Positions 25,916-35,285 of a DNA stretch of 64,000 nucleotides are shown piece by piece. Numbering within the stretch: position 1 is the stretch's first letter; each line of letters starts with the position of its first letter. Both the position numbers and the translations under genes were made by a program. Source of the DNA: Chitinophaga sp. sic0106 (GTDB lineage: Bacteria; Bacteroidota; Bacteroidia; Chitinophagales; Chitinophagaceae); contig NZ_JAHUWJ010000013.1 in NCBI RefSeq assembly GCF_019219075.1, positions 147,871 to 211,870 of the forward strand. The letters run 5' to 3'. The notes beneath the pieces are model-generated. The model made no database searches. It saw nothing but the letters and a program-made list of their open reading frames with translations, and was not told the origin of the DNA.

Positions 25916-27991
25916 TTATTTGAAATGTTGAAATATGTAGGTAATTGCGGCGGTATATACTCTTCCTGGCAGGGTAGGTATATGTGCCGCATCTGTATAA
26001 TTCAAAATATTATCTGCCGTCACCTGAAACCGGAAGCGATTATCCATAAAGCTCTTTGCTACTGCCAGGTTCAGGGTTGCATATCCGGGAGCGAATTCGC
26101 TTTTTTTGTCCGGTACATTATTGCCGTTTTCGTCAACAAAACCATACTTGCTACGATAAATCACGCGCAGGTTAGCATCCAGGCCACGCATCGTATTGAT
26201 ATATCTGATTTTCAGGTTAGCGGCATGATGGGAGCGGTTGAACAGCCCGAAATATTCACCGCGGGTTAACACACGCGTCTGGTGTGTATTTTCATCGACT
26301 GTGTATACTTCATCACTCTTTACTTTGTTGAGCAGTTCATTGTCAATAGCCATCAGGTATTGATATCCGCCCGCCACCTGCCAATGTTTTTGTATGGCTT
26401 GATTAATTTCTACTTCAGCACCATAGGTCGTAATCCTGTTCACGTTTACGTAGCTATATACACTGAAGTCATTCGTTTTCTGTGCGATGGCCCTCGTATC
26501 AATCAGGTTGTTTACCCGGTTGAGGAAGAAGTTCACATTTGCACGCGTATTTTTCCATAGATTGGATTGCAATCCGGCATTATAAGACCAGGAGCTTTCG
26601 GCGTTCAGGTCCGATAATTTATCCAGATCGTAGTTGATGCTTTTTATTTCTCCGGCTGCCTCCATTTGCCGGATGATATCTGCTGCCAGCTTAGTTCCGA
26701 CTACACTATATCCCACTGCTGCATTGTTGAAGTGCAGGTATAGCTGTCTGAAATCCGGCGCACGATAACCCCGGCCAACGGAACCCAGCACTTTCAGGTA
26801 GTCATTTATTTTGTACGATACCGAGACCTTCGGACTTATCTGGCTGGGATACTGGTTATGCGTATCAAAACGGGCACCAAGCAATACACTCCAAGCATCC
26901 GTAGGATGCCAGTTTTCCTGCACAAACAGGTATCCGCTGTTAAAGGACATGCGTTCATCGTACCTGGTTGCTTCCAGCGATTCATGAATGTATCCTGCGC
27001 CGACAGTAAGGATACTGGTTTTGTTCATTGTCCAGTCGAACTGATATTCCGGTTTCAGGTACTGCTGCGTAAAATAAGATGCGTCATATAATTTCTTATC
27101 ATCCTGGTATTCCATTTTTTCATCGGTTGCATACCTGGAATAATATAAGCGCAGCTGATGTGACCATTGCTCTACCGGCTTGAATCTTACGACAACGGAG
27201 GCGTTTGCATCCGATTCCCTGGTATTATCCAGTACTCTTTTTCCTGCTTCATCGAAATAACCTGATGCCCGCTGATCGAAATACCTGCCGGTAACGATTG
27301 TTTGCCATTTACGGCTCCAGTCGTGCTGCCAACGGGTTTGCCCGGTGACTGCATGGTAAGGAAACACGCTTGGATTAACAGCGTCCCCAATGGTATATCC
27401 ATTTGTATTAAAATAGTTTCCGTTTAAAGAAAAGCTACCTTTTTCATATGGCATCAGTGTTCCGGCATCCAATTGCCAGGTTCTGTTGCTGCCATATCTG
27501 GCAGTGGCATTTGTCTGCCCGTTTTTACTCTTATTGCTGGTAATAATATTTATAACACCAGCCATGGCATCACTGCCATACAGCGAGGATACAGGACCTT
27601 TAATAATCTCTATTCTTTCAATATTGCTCACTACTATCCTTGACAGATCGAGGGTGCCGGCTGTTCTTCCGATAAGCGGTTCACCATCAAGCAATATGAG
27701 TGTATATTCTGCTTCGAGGCCTTGCATTTGTACACCGGTACCGTGATTACTAGTAATGAAAAGGCCGGTTTGTTCTGCCAGTACCTGATCCAGGTGCATG
27801 GCGCCCATGCTTTGCAGCTGCTCCTTTTTAATAACGGTAACGGCTATAGGTATTTTCTGCTGCAGCTGTTCGTTTCGGGTAGCGGTAACAACCACTTCCT
27901 GTAATACTTTATTGTCAGCAACAGTGTCTGTTTGGGCAAATAGATTCCAGGGCCACCACAGGCAGCCTAATAGGATCATATATTTCAGCAT
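25916..27991 (-). CDS. TonB-dependent receptor, HmuR-like heme transporter
   Basis: A 691-aa outer membrane receptor. A signal peptide is followed by the TonB-box region LQEVVVTATRN, a plug domain (about 35-150, with LILLDGEPLIGRT and KGPVSSLYGSDAMAGVINII) and a 22-strand barrel ending YTAAITYIFQHFK. The barrel carries GYRAPDFRQLY, equivalent to the YRAP/FRAP segment conserved in heme receptors. There is no N-terminal carboxypeptidase-like domain, which separates it from SusC-type polysaccharide receptors. It is the first gene of the heme operon, with HmuY and DUF6607 downstream. Confidence 0.9.
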   Translation of the reverse strand: MLKYMILLGCLWWPWNLFAQTDTVADNKVLQEVVVTATRNEQLQQKIPIAVTVIKKEQLQSMGAMHLDQVLAEQTGLFITSNHGTGVQMQGLEAEYTLILLDGEPLIGRTAGTLDLSRIVVSNIERIEIIKGPVSSLYGSDAMAGVINIITSNKSKNGQTNATARYGSNRTWQLDAGTLMPYEKGSFSLNGNYFNTNGYTIGDAVNPSVFPYHAVTGQTRWQHDWSRKWQTIVTGRYFDQRASGYFDEAGKRVLDNTRESDANASVVVRFKPVEQWSHQLRLYYSRYATDEKMEYQDDKKLYDASYFTQQYLKPEYQFDWTMNKTSILTVGAGYIHESLEATRYDERMSFNSGYLFVQENWHPTDAWSVLLGARFDTHNQYPSQISPKVSVSYKINDYLKVLGSVGRGYRAPDFRQLYLHFNNAAVGYSVVGTKLAADIIRQMEAAGEIKSINYDLDKLSDLNAESSWSYNAGLQSNLWKNTRANVNFFLNRVNNLIDTRAIAQKTNDFSVYSYVNVNRITTYGAEVEINQAIQKHWQVAGGYQYLMAIDNELLNKVKSDEVYTVDENTHQTRVLTRGEYFGLFNRSHHAANLKIRYINTMRGLDANLRVIYRSKYGFVDENGNNVPDKKSEFAPGYATLNLAVAKSFMDNRFRFQVTADNILNYTDAAHIPTLPGRVYTAAITYIFQHFK

Positions 27992-28020
27992 TTCTGATTT
28001 ATGAATTGTACCGCGAAAGT

Positions 28021-28045
28021 AGACTCCAATAATTTATTTGAGTCT
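28021..28045. promoter_or_regulatory. 25-bp near-perfect palindrome, candidate operator of the heme operon
   Basis: AGACTCcAATAA-T-TTATTtGAGTCT: 11 of 12 positions pair around a central T. It lies 30 bp before the TonB receptor start, where a repressor would block transcription. The inner AATAA/TTATT is Fur-box-like in composition but does not match the Fur consensus, so the regulator is unknown. Confidence 0.6.
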
Positions 28046-28107
28046 CCCAAGCGGGAAATTCATTTACGCAAAACGGAAATCTGAAAATAACTAACCTATC
28101 AGCTTAA

Positions 28108-28494
28108 TTATACCCATTCATTAATATGGCTGGCGTTCCCCATACTCATTTCCCGTGCAGAAATGGTAAAGCTAATCGTCATGGGATGCTCATCTGCATA
28201 GTGAAATACTTCTTCGAACTTTACCAGGTATCCTTCTTTAAACTCCAGGCATTTCAGTTTGGCATCCGTATCTCTTTTATAGAAGGTAACAGTTCCGTCT
28301 CTACGTTCAAAATTGTTCACCATCCATTCAAACAGGTCAGTTTTACCATTGGACTCCACGGTAAGACTAATCCTGCCTCCCCTGGTAATAGCCGAAGGTC
28401 TTCCCGTGGCATCTGTTTCCTGGCTTAACGTGTAGGCTACACGTTGCACGTTAAAATTTTCTCCATTAATGGTAAGGACAGACTTAAATGACAT
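28108..28494 (-). CDS. tssD: Type VI secretion tube protein TssD (Hcp)
   Basis: A 128-aa protein of the Bacteroidota Hcp family, whose hexamers stack into the inner tube that is fired by the sheath. It has MSFKSVLTINGENFNVQRVA at the N terminus (20 residues), Q-E-T-D-A-T-G-R-P-S in the first loop and a C-terminal ITISARE-like strand with G-N-A-S-H-I-N-E-W. It lacks a signal peptide, as expected. It is the last gene of the minus-strand unit tssG-tssN-tssK-tssO-tssD, 66 bp after tssO. The assignment as Bacteroidota TssD is firm. Confidence 0.92.
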   Translation of the reverse strand: MSFKSVLTINGENFNVQRVAYTLSQETDATGRPSAITRGGRISLTVESNGKTDLFEWMVNNFERRDGTVTFYKRDTDAKLKCLEFKEGYLVKFEEVFHYADEHPMTISFTISAREMSMGNASHINEWV

Positions 28495-28560
28495 AGTCGT
28501 AATTATTAAAGGTTAACAAACAAAGTGAATAATGACTGATGAGTGAGAATTGGTCCTTGA

Positions 28561-29079
28561 TTATTGCGCGCGACTATTCACCAGTAGCATTCTGCAATTA
28601 TCAAGGTCTCTTGTTCTTGATTCAAGCTGCTGTAGCAATGTGGCATTTTCAGTCTTCAAGGTGAGGATAGCCTGCTGGGCCTGGCTACTTTCCCTGAGTT
28701 GTTGTTTGCATTGTTGGAGCAGCAGGCAACATTGCACCACATCATCATAAAATGAAAAATTTGGGTTAGAGGCAGCAGCTATATTCCGCATACCCGCCAG
28801 TGTAGCTGCAATGACCTGGTCTGTATAGACAGCATTATTTCCAGGTTCGTTCACAGCCACCAGCTCGCGTCTGACTATTGTTAGCCGCCTCATAAATGAA
28901 TCCTGCAACATTTGTTGGGACTCCTGGAACATTAATTCATGTCTTAATACCCGGTTTTCCAAAACGGGCACCTGATAATGATAGAATATCCCTGCAAACA
29001 ATAATCCCATTGATAATACATATAGCAGTATAAATAGTATTAGTGCTTTTTTACGTGCTGTGTGGTTTAATGGTTTCAT
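28561..29079 (-). CDS. tssO: Type VI secretion membrane-complex protein TssO
   Basis: A 172-aa protein with a basic N terminus, one transmembrane helix (about 12-32) and a long periplasmic helix rich in Gln, Glu, Leu and Arg, ending in a coiled coil (about 120-172). This is the layout of TssO, one of the components that replace the TssJLM complex in Bacteroidota T6SS. The assignment rests on topology, size and position between tssK and tssD; sequence conservation in this family is low. Confidence 0.75.
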   Translation of the reverse strand: MKPLNHTARKKALILFILLYVLSMGLLFAGIFYHYQVPVLENRVLRHELMFQESQQMLQDSFMRRLTIVRRELVAVNEPGNNAVYTDQVIAATLAGMRNIAAASNPNFSFYDDVVQCCLLLQQCKQQLRESSQAQQAILTLKTENATLLQQLESRTRDLDNCRMLLVNSRAQ

Positions 29080-29122
29080 AATCTATCAGCGGTTTAATGG
29101 ATTCCAGGCCTTACCTGAAGGC

Positions 29123-30283
29123 CTATTCCGAAAAAGACCATTTTGCTTTTTTTGTTTGCTTTTCATATACCGGATTTGCGACTCTTTCCTCTTTGACGAA
29201 AATATTAGCATCCGGGCGCCTGCCCATGAATTCCAGCTGACTGATCGCGTGGGTAAGTTTATGTACCAGTTCCACGAATGTGTGTAAGGGCCTCAAAGCT
29301 GTCATCATGTCCTGATGATGGTAGGCTGTTAATACTGCGGTCGCCATGATTTGCTCTATTTCTCCAGGCGTCATATCTACCCATTCGGAGAAATATTGTA
29401 TTAACTCCTCTTTCATATGAGCGGCGCGTTGGTCAATAGCACCGTTCCAGGTAGCAGCAATTTTGTATAGTAACTCATACCATTCATACGGGGCAATATG
29501 TTGCAGCCCATTTGTTTGCCAGCAGATATGATGCAATAAAATGGCAGACAAATGCTCAGCTATGTAAAGCATAGCCATCGCCAGTTCGTGGGACTGTTGT
29601 CTGCCATATACTTTTTGAATAATCACTTTGCAATTAGCATATATATACCCCAGCTGCGCATTGGTTTTATTTGCCAGCTCCAGCATCAATGGATGCGCAC
29701 CCAACCTCACACATGGCGGAATATAGGAATAGTCCATTACCCATGTACCTTGTTGAAGAATAAGTCTTCCCAAAGGCAGCTCCCACCATGAAGCATTGTT
29801 TTCTTCCGGCAGATACGCTGTTGCCACGGAAAGCAAGGCCTCCTCTATGACATAGTAAGTTTTATAAGGCAGGGTATCTGTGTTGGTATGCCCTGCTGGT
29901 ATCCTATCGAACGGCCGCAGCTGCAGCAATACATACTGTTGATTACCTTTAGCTGGTAGTCTGCAGGTACATTCCAGGACGGGACGTAGTTGCACCTCTT
30001 TTATTCCCGCAGGCACCTGAATAACAGCCCCTCCAGGCATGATTGCGTGACAGGCCGTTACTGTTAATTGGTACATATCTCCGGTTCCTGGCGTTAAAAC
30101 TATTTTGAAATCTGGCGGATTGCTCCGCTCGCACAAGAGTCCATACCGGCGCCCTGCTGTCAACGACTGGAATACCTGATATGTGCGGGAGATCAAGGCG
30201 TTTTCCGTATCGATAAAATGCTGGCTATGTATTTTCATTCCATCCTGCCAGTTCAGCAATGGATAATATACAAGTGTGTTCAT
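29123..30283 (-). CDS. tssK: Type VI secretion baseplate protein TssK
   Basis: A 386-aa soluble protein, shorter than proteobacterial TssK (about 440). The opening LNWQDGMKIHSQHFIDTEN is the TssK hallmark (W-x-x-G-M-x-x-x-x-x-H-F). The middle is an all-beta shell domain and the C-terminal two thirds are helical, with a neck and head region. TssK connects the baseplate to the membrane complex. It lies 18 bp downstream of tssN. Confidence 0.88.
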   Translation of the reverse strand: MNTLVYYPLLNWQDGMKIHSQHFIDTENALISRTYQVFQSLTAGRRYGLLCERSNPPDFKIVLTPGTGDMYQLTVTACHAIMPGGAVIQVPAGIKEVQLRPVLECTCRLPAKGNQQYVLLQLRPFDRIPAGHTNTDTLPYKTYYVIEEALLSVATAYLPEENNASWWELPLGRLILQQGTWVMDYSYIPPCVRLGAHPLMLELANKTNAQLGYIYANCKVIIQKVYGRQQSHELAMAMLYIAEHLSAILLHHICWQTNGLQHIAPYEWYELLYKIAATWNGAIDQRAAHMKEELIQYFSEWVDMTPGEIEQIMATAVLTAYHHQDMMTALRPLHTFVELVHKLTHAISQLEFMGRRPDANIFVKEERVANPVYEKQTKKAKWSFSE

Positions 30284-30301
30284 GGTTAATCAAATCAATG
30301 G

Positions 30302-31129
30302 TTATACACGCAAGCAAACAATGACGCTATTTTCTTTTATACCTGTAAATTGCACTGGCCTGTTGTAATCAATAATTGCTGCCGGCCAGTATTTTCTTAG
30401 TCTGAAGAATTGCCAGTGGTAAGCATCTCCTCCAGCGTTCAGCAATTCAATCTTTTGTTCCGGATGCTTTTCATTGTAGTCATTGAGGAAATGATAGAAG
30501 AAGTCACCCCAGCTGATATGCAGCGGTGCCCTTGCTCTGAAATAAGTGAATGTGTGCCGGTCTTTCATTTTACTAATCCGAAGTCCTACCACCAGCAGCT
30601 CGTTCATATCTTCCTCTGCAATATCATCTACCATAGTAGGTACAGGATAGATCCAGGGAGCATAGGCAGGTGTTGGGAGATTATAGAAAGCCTTTCCCAT
30701 TTCAATCATCACCAAGATCAATAATACCATAACCTGTACTCGCCACAGCAGTATGGTGGCCAGGGATGAAATGAATGCCCAATAACAGGCAGCATACGCC
30801 AATGTACTTACTAACAATACATAACACAGGCCAATTAAAAATTCCAAACGCATCCTACGATACTTATTGACACGCAGGAAGCTTATCAGCAAGGCGATGT
30901 AAGCTCCAACCGATATTGCTACCGCTTCTGCAACTAGAAATATCAGCCAAGGCGTGGCCAGCAGTTTCGGTACCAACATGGTAGTGATGGTTCCCACGCC
31001 CAAACCGGATAGTAATAATATCAAAATAACCGGTTTGGCTTTTGCTGAGGCTATCCAGCAGTAACGGCTAACAATAGCCAGACCAATGGTTGCGGCTACA
31101 AGTAAGGTTAACAGTAACAGGTTTTTCAT
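30302..31129 (-). CDS. tssN: Type VI secretion protein TssN
   Basis: A 275-aa membrane protein. Residues 1-155 hold five or so transmembrane helices. The C-terminal cytoplasmic domain (about 160-275) contains GLRISKMKDRHTFTYFRARA and WGDFFYHFLNDYNEKHP, blocks I associate with Bacteroidota TssN. TssN is known as the link between the phylum-specific membrane complex and the baseplate. It is 13 bp downstream of tssG. Confidence 0.88.
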   Translation of the reverse strand: MKNLLLLTLLVAATIGLAIVSRYCWIASAKAKPVILILLLSGLGVGTITTMLVPKLLATPWLIFLVAEAVAISVGAYIALLISFLRVNKYRRMRLEFLIGLCYVLLVSTLAYAACYWAFISSLATILLWRVQVMVLLILVMIEMGKAFYNLPTPAYAPWIYPVPTMVDDIAEEDMNELLVVGLRISKMKDRHTFTYFRARAPLHISWGDFFYHFLNDYNEKHPEQKIELLNAGGDAYHWQFFRLRKYWPAAIIDYNRPVQFTGIKENSVIVCLRV

Positions 31130-31142
31130 GTACCAATTGAGT

Positions 31143-31904
31143 TTAACAATAACTATTAATACCTAACTGAAAGTTGCCGCAAAGTTCGGATGGATGCGGC
31201 AATATTTTCCAGACAATATCAGTTGCCACAGGTAGGCTGCCTGTACATATCCGGCGCAGAGCTGCCCCTTTATCCATATGGGGCATAAAATCTACCGATA
31301 ATGATTGTTCGATGGGACCAATAGTTACTTCCACCAGAGGCATTAGCGTAAAACAGCTATCTCCGATCACAAAAGTTTCACCTAAACTATCAGTTTCCAC
31401 CTGCTCACACACTGGGGCTATTTTCCGCAACCCGCGTTCGCAACTAAGATGAATCTGTTCGCCAAACCTCCGGGATAACTGTAAAGCAAAAGATCTCAAC
31501 TCAGCCTCCTTTAAACAAATTTGCTCCGGTACTACCAGTGGCGCTTGATGGTCCGTTAAGGTGTAGGTGGTCAGCATACAACTAAATTCAAACAGCAAAC
31601 TATCGAAAGGAAAAAAGAAGCGACGCGCCGCAGCATCTTCCCTTTTTAGTTTCCTGCTAAATGCTGCCATCTGATCCACATTTGATAGTACTTCCTGATC
31701 TAAATTTTCATGAAACAAAAATTCAGGTAATACATCAAAGAGGCTATTCCGTCGTAATAGAAAATTATCAGCTGAAATAATTTCCAGCTCTGGTAATAAG
31801 CTACGGAAAGTGTCACCTTTGCAGGAAACAGTAGACCTATTACTCTTTAAAAGAGACAATACTGATTCTGCGGAAACTGTATGAAAAGAAGTATAATCAG
31901 GCAT
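31143..31904 (-). CDS. tssG: Type VI secretion baseplate protein TssG-like
   Basis: A 253-aa protein if it starts at the ATG at 31904 (MPDYTSFHTVS), preferred over the upstream ATG at 31976, which would add a hydrophobic but unconserved tail. The C-terminal half has SDSLGETFVIGD-like loops and a F-T-L-M-P-L-V-E-V-T-I-G-P strand, then a Bacteroidota TssG-type ending. TssG pairs with TssF in the baseplate wedge. It is the first gene of the tssG-N-K-O-D unit and diverges from the tssE-tssF unit. Assignment leans on synteny and strand pattern. Confidence 0.7.
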   Translation of the reverse strand: MPDYTSFHTVSAESVLSLLKSNRSTVSCKGDTFRSLLPELEIISADNFLLRRNSLFDVLPEFLFHENLDQEVLSNVDQMAAFSRKLKREDAAARRFFFPFDSLLFEFSCMLTTYTLTDHQAPLVVPEQICLKEAELRSFALQLSRRFGEQIHLSCERGLRKIAPVCEQVETDSLGETFVIGDSCFTLMPLVEVTIGPIEQSLSVDFMPHMDKGAALRRICTGSLPVATDIVWKILPHPSELCGNFQLGINSYC

Positions 31905-32121
31905 AAAGTAAAGGTTAACTATTAAAAAGCCTGAAGGAAATGGAGTAAAGAAATGAATGCCGGAGGCGCCATACAAAAGTATAGGAATTTAAAAATAACA
32001 ACAAAAAAATATTTTCATTTCAACTACTTTTTTTAAAATAAATTTAATCATATTTGCAATACATCATACCATATCGATACCGACCATACAATACATTGTT
32101 TGATAACCAAAAACCTTAACG
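31905..32121. promoter_or_regulatory. Divergent promoter region of two T6SS units
   Basis: A 217-bp AT-rich gap separating the head-to-head start codons of tssG (minus) and the PKD-like gene (plus). A-tracts and T-tracts are dense (31990-32050). I see no exact TAnnTTTG box and no strong palindrome. Confidence 0.4.
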
Positions 32122-33081
32122 ATGAAGCATTTCAGCCCATCGAATCCTTATGACATCACCGTTTTTTTATGCTCGTTAATTATTGCATTTACCGGGGCAA
32201 TAATCATATCAATACAACAACATGCAGCACATCCGATTTTACACATCAGCAAATATAACGCTGACGAATACACGATAAACAAAATATTAAGATTCAGCAG
32301 CGGCTATACTGGTGTATTAAAAGAACCCTTCTGGATCATCGGTTCACATAGATATCGATTAGGTAAAACAATTCAGTATAACACCGGAATTTCCGGTCCC
32401 CTTCGTGTAGTGGCGGTATTAAACAATAGCATTGCGGCAAAAAATATAATAATTGCCCCTGCAAAAGTCCCTACCCCTACAGTCATAATACCCCGGGCTG
32501 TTATCTTCGGACCAGCACAGGTTTTTGCCGGCACGCCGTGCATCTATTACTGCAAGAATGATTCAGCAATTGCTTACCAGTGGAAATTATTGAGTGACAG
32601 TAACTGCCTGCAAACCAGCAACACCTTTCGCTTTACCTTTCGTACTCCTGGTGAGCAGCTCCTAACACTTACCCTGAATAACAATCCAGCTACCACTATC
32701 ATCAAATCGATTCTGGTATTAGCACCAACAGATAAAAAACCATTACCAGCATTGGTGATCCCAGATCCCATCCCGGTTATCCCTTCATCGGCAATTTCAA
32801 TTACACCTTCGATCAGTGATTCTCAATTCAAACAACTGTTCCTTCAGTTACTGGAAGAAAAAAAAGAAGAGCGCGAACTAGCACAATACCTCTGCCATCA
32901 ACTGGAAACAGTGGTTATCATTAATGACAAACAATCTGTTAGTTTCCTCCAATGTTATACACAGCTACAAAACAGAAAAAATATCCGGCTGCTTTCCTTA
33001 TCACTAGCCAGAAGTGAGCAAGGTTGCATAACAGCAATAAGAATCAGGTATGACAAAAAAAAATTTATAGGACTATTTTAA
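32122..33081 (+). CDS. Membrane-anchored PKD-like protein of the T6SS locus
   Basis: A 319-aa protein with one N-terminal transmembrane helix (about 10-32) and a periplasmic region. Residues about 138-196 have the pattern of a PKD/Ig-like domain: A-G-T-P-C-I-Y-Y-C, I-A-Y-Q-W-K-L-L, and F-R-F-T-F-R-T-P-G-E-Q-L-L-T-L-T-L. A Pro-rich hinge (about 205-225) and an amphipathic helix then lead to an alpha/beta tail. It heads the unit with tssE (10 bp gap) and tssF. It may be the TssP-type component of the Bacteroidota membrane complex, but I cannot confirm which of TssP, TssQ or TssR it matches. Confidence 0.65.
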   Translation: MKHFSPSNPYDITVFLCSLIIAFTGAIIISIQQHAAHPILHISKYNADEYTINKILRFSSGYTGVLKEPFWIIGSHRYRLGKTIQYNTGISGPLRVVAVLNNSIAAKNIIIAPAKVPTPTVIIPRAVIFGPAQVFAGTPCIYYCKNDSAIAYQWKLLSDSNCLQTSNTFRFTFRTPGEQLLTLTLNNNPATTIIKSILVLAPTDKKPLPALVIPDPIPVIPSSAISITPSISDSQFKQLFLQLLEEKKEERELAQYLCHQLETVVIINDKQSVSFLQCYTQLQNRKNIRLLSLSLARSEQGCITAIRIRYDKKKFIGLF

Positions 33082-33091
33082 ACGACCAACC

Positions 33092-33490
33092 ATGCATAAT
33101 AAATATATTCAACTTCCGCTGCAGATAAATGGACTACTGCAAGGATACAAACAACCAAGAATTCATATTAAAGACTCTATTAAACAGCACATATGGCTAC
33201 TCGTAAACACCTACCAGGGTGAGCACCAGCATTCTCCCGGCTATGGCTTTCCACTTTGGGAACAAAACACACGTGTTAACCCAACTGAGCAGATGCTGAA
33301 ATCTAATATAGAGCTGGCATTTCAACAATACCTTTCTAAATTCGAATCACGCCTGCAACATATTGAAATCGCAGTTTCGTTTGATCATGAGCATTTCATC
33401 ACCATTGTGCTTAATGGTTATACCATCTACTGCAACCAGGAATTTAACATCGACTATCAATTTTTGATTCACCCCTTGCTGTATAAATGA
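33092..33490 (+). CDS. tssE: Type VI secretion baseplate protein TssE (gp25-like)
   Basis: A 132-aa protein of the T4 gp25/GPW family that starts sheath assembly at the baseplate. It shows the gp25 pattern: IKQHIWLLVNTYQGEHQHSP (20 residues), then G-Y-G-F-P-L-W-E, followed by a helix and a three-strand beta C terminus. The family's E-F-R motif region is degenerate (W-E-Q-N). Its stop codon overlaps the tssF start (ATGA), so translation is coupled. Confidence 0.82.
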   Translation: MHNKYIQLPLQINGLLQGYKQPRIHIKDSIKQHIWLLVNTYQGEHQHSPGYGFPLWEQNTRVNPTEQMLKSNIELAFQQYLSKFESRLQHIEIAVSFDHEHFITIVLNGYTIYCNQEFNIDYQFLIHPLLYK

Positions 33491-35256
33491 TTATGAAATC
33501 CGCTATCAGATCAAGGTTACTGCAACTGGCTGCGTCACATTTGAATGACAGCAAAGCCAGTGTTATTCCTGCTGACCCTATAGTGACTATCCTAATGGAA
33601 GGATTGGCAGGGGAATTGGCACAATTACACCAACTATATGAGCAGATGCAGCATGGCATTGCACAGCATCTGGCATCCGTGCTATTAAAGAATACTGTCA
33701 CCACGAGTATACCCGGCCACACAATACTACATGCTACTCCTGCTGATAAAATTCTGATCGATCCAACATACACCTTTACACCTTCAGAAGGGGTTGACTA
33801 TGCTTTTGTACCCGCTGGCACCTTCCATCTATTCCCTGCGGCATTAACACATATCATTTACCCGGACCAAATTGTAAGGATTAACGAGCAGCTACAACCA
33901 GAAAAAATCATTACAGAACCCATTCTTACGAATACTACACCGCAGATAATATTAATGGTTAATACCAACAGTCCTGTACTAACAGACCTTTCCGGATTAT
34001 CCATTTACCTGGAAATTTCAGAACAGCTGCAAACCAAGGTGGCACCCTTGCTTTCAATTATAACCTGCAAAATAAATGGACGTACAGCATCCACCAGCCA
34101 GGGATATTACCAGGGTATTAACCCGGAGCCGATCTCTATCCCCCTGGTATACAGAGAGCAAGCGTTGAACAATTATCGATCGCAAACCATCACTGTTAGG
34201 TCGTGTGAGCTAACAGATCATTCCAATGCTGAACCACCTGCGGTGTTACATACATTCCTGGAGAAGCATTTAATTGAGCTTCCAGCCTGTTCCTGGTGGA
34301 TAACATTGGAATTCCCTGGTATGCCGCAGGATTGGCTGCAACACATCCATTGTATCATAAATTGCTTTCCGGTAGTTAACATCTCCGCCAATACGATTAT
34401 TCATGAAATTCACCCACTGTATAAAGTATTTCAATTAAGGTGTGAGGACGATTTCTTATGTCTTGGCACGGTGGCCGATCAGACAGGAAAGCATTTTCGG
34501 CAGGTGGTAGACAAGACCGCCAGCACGCTATTACCAGGAGAAATAAACCTGTTACATGCAGGAAAAAGAAGGATGGATCAAAGGGAGATCGTTATCCAAT
34601 TGGAAAGCTGCACTTCACAGTTGCGGGAGGAACTCCAATTGCTTGATCGGTCAGATAATAACAATCTCCTGCAAATTCTGGAAGAATTAACGCAGCAGGT
34701 TAATTATATCCAGGAACTGATACATGAGCACCCACGGCGGGCGCCCTGGCCCATCATTGCATTTCAACCCCTGGAAGCATCCACCCATCTGAAAATCGAA
34801 TACTTTACCACAAAAGGAGACAGGCTACCCACAATAGCTCCCTTTAGTCTCTGGCAAGAGCTGGCAACCAGTGCCTTCCTTCCCGGCAGCATCTACAATC
34901 TTACTACCATATACCAGGGAACAGCTGCCCCTGGTCCGGAAAAACAGGTTCAGTTATTTCGTGCACAGCTATACTCACAAAACAGGATAGTAAATAGTGC
35001 AGATATTGAATTATGTTGCCAAAATATCTTAGGCCGATATTATACTGGTATTCAAATCGAGAAAGAGGCGTTATTATCCACTATTCCCGGAAAAGGTTAT
35101 GAAATGACGATTTCTGTATATGTTGCTCTCGATAAATCAGCGGCTGGCTGTACACCGCTCTTGTTGGAGTACTACAGAAAACAGATACATCAGCAGCTAA
35201 ACGACAAAGGAGTGGGGTTGGTACCTTATCGTGTATTCCTGCGTCCTGAAAAATGA
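33487..35256 (+). CDS. tssF: Type VI secretion baseplate protein TssF
   Basis: A 589-aa baseplate wedge protein. The N terminus is helical, with EGLAGELAQLHQLYEQMQHG (20 residues), as in Bacteroidota TssF. Next comes FTPSEGVDYAFVPAGTFHLF and the large beta-rich body that ends in KGVGLVPYRVFLRP. It begins at ATG 33487, inside the tssE stop; an alternative ATG six bases on (33493) is equally possible. TssF with TssG, TssE and TssK forms the baseplate. It ends the plus-strand unit. Confidence 0.85.
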   Translation: MIMKSAIRSRLLQLAASHLNDSKASVIPADPIVTILMEGLAGELAQLHQLYEQMQHGIAQHLASVLLKNTVTTSIPGHTILHATPADKILIDPTYTFTPSEGVDYAFVPAGTFHLFPAALTHIIYPDQIVRINEQLQPEKIITEPILTNTTPQIILMVNTNSPVLTDLSGLSIYLEISEQLQTKVAPLLSIITCKINGRTASTSQGYYQGINPEPISIPLVYREQALNNYRSQTITVRSCELTDHSNAEPPAVLHTFLEKHLIELPACSWWITLEFPGMPQDWLQHIHCIINCFPVVNISANTIIHEIHPLYKVFQLRCEDDFLCLGTVADQTGKHFRQVVDKTASTLLPGEINLLHAGKRRMDQREIVIQLESCTSQLREELQLLDRSDNNNLLQILEELTQQVNYIQELIHEHPRRAPWPIIAFQPLEASTHLKIEYFTTKGDRLPTIAPFSLWQELATSAFLPGSIYNLTTIYQGTAAPGPEKQVQLFRAQLYSQNRIVNSADIELCCQNILGRYYTGIQIEKEALLSTIPGKGYEMTISVYVALDKSAAGCTPLLLEYYRKQIHQQLNDKGVGLVPYRVFLRPEK

Positions 35257-35285
35257 ACTGGTCGCGTGGAGCACTGTAATACTGC

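Noticed and set aside
28021..28045. Fur box
   Set aside because: The palindrome lacks the GATAATGATAATC-type hexamers of the Fur consensus. It is reported as an operator of unknown regulator.
31905..31976. Upstream ATG at 31976 for tssG
   Set aside because: It adds 24 residues with no conserved pattern and shortens the divergent promoter region; the ATG at 31904 fits better.
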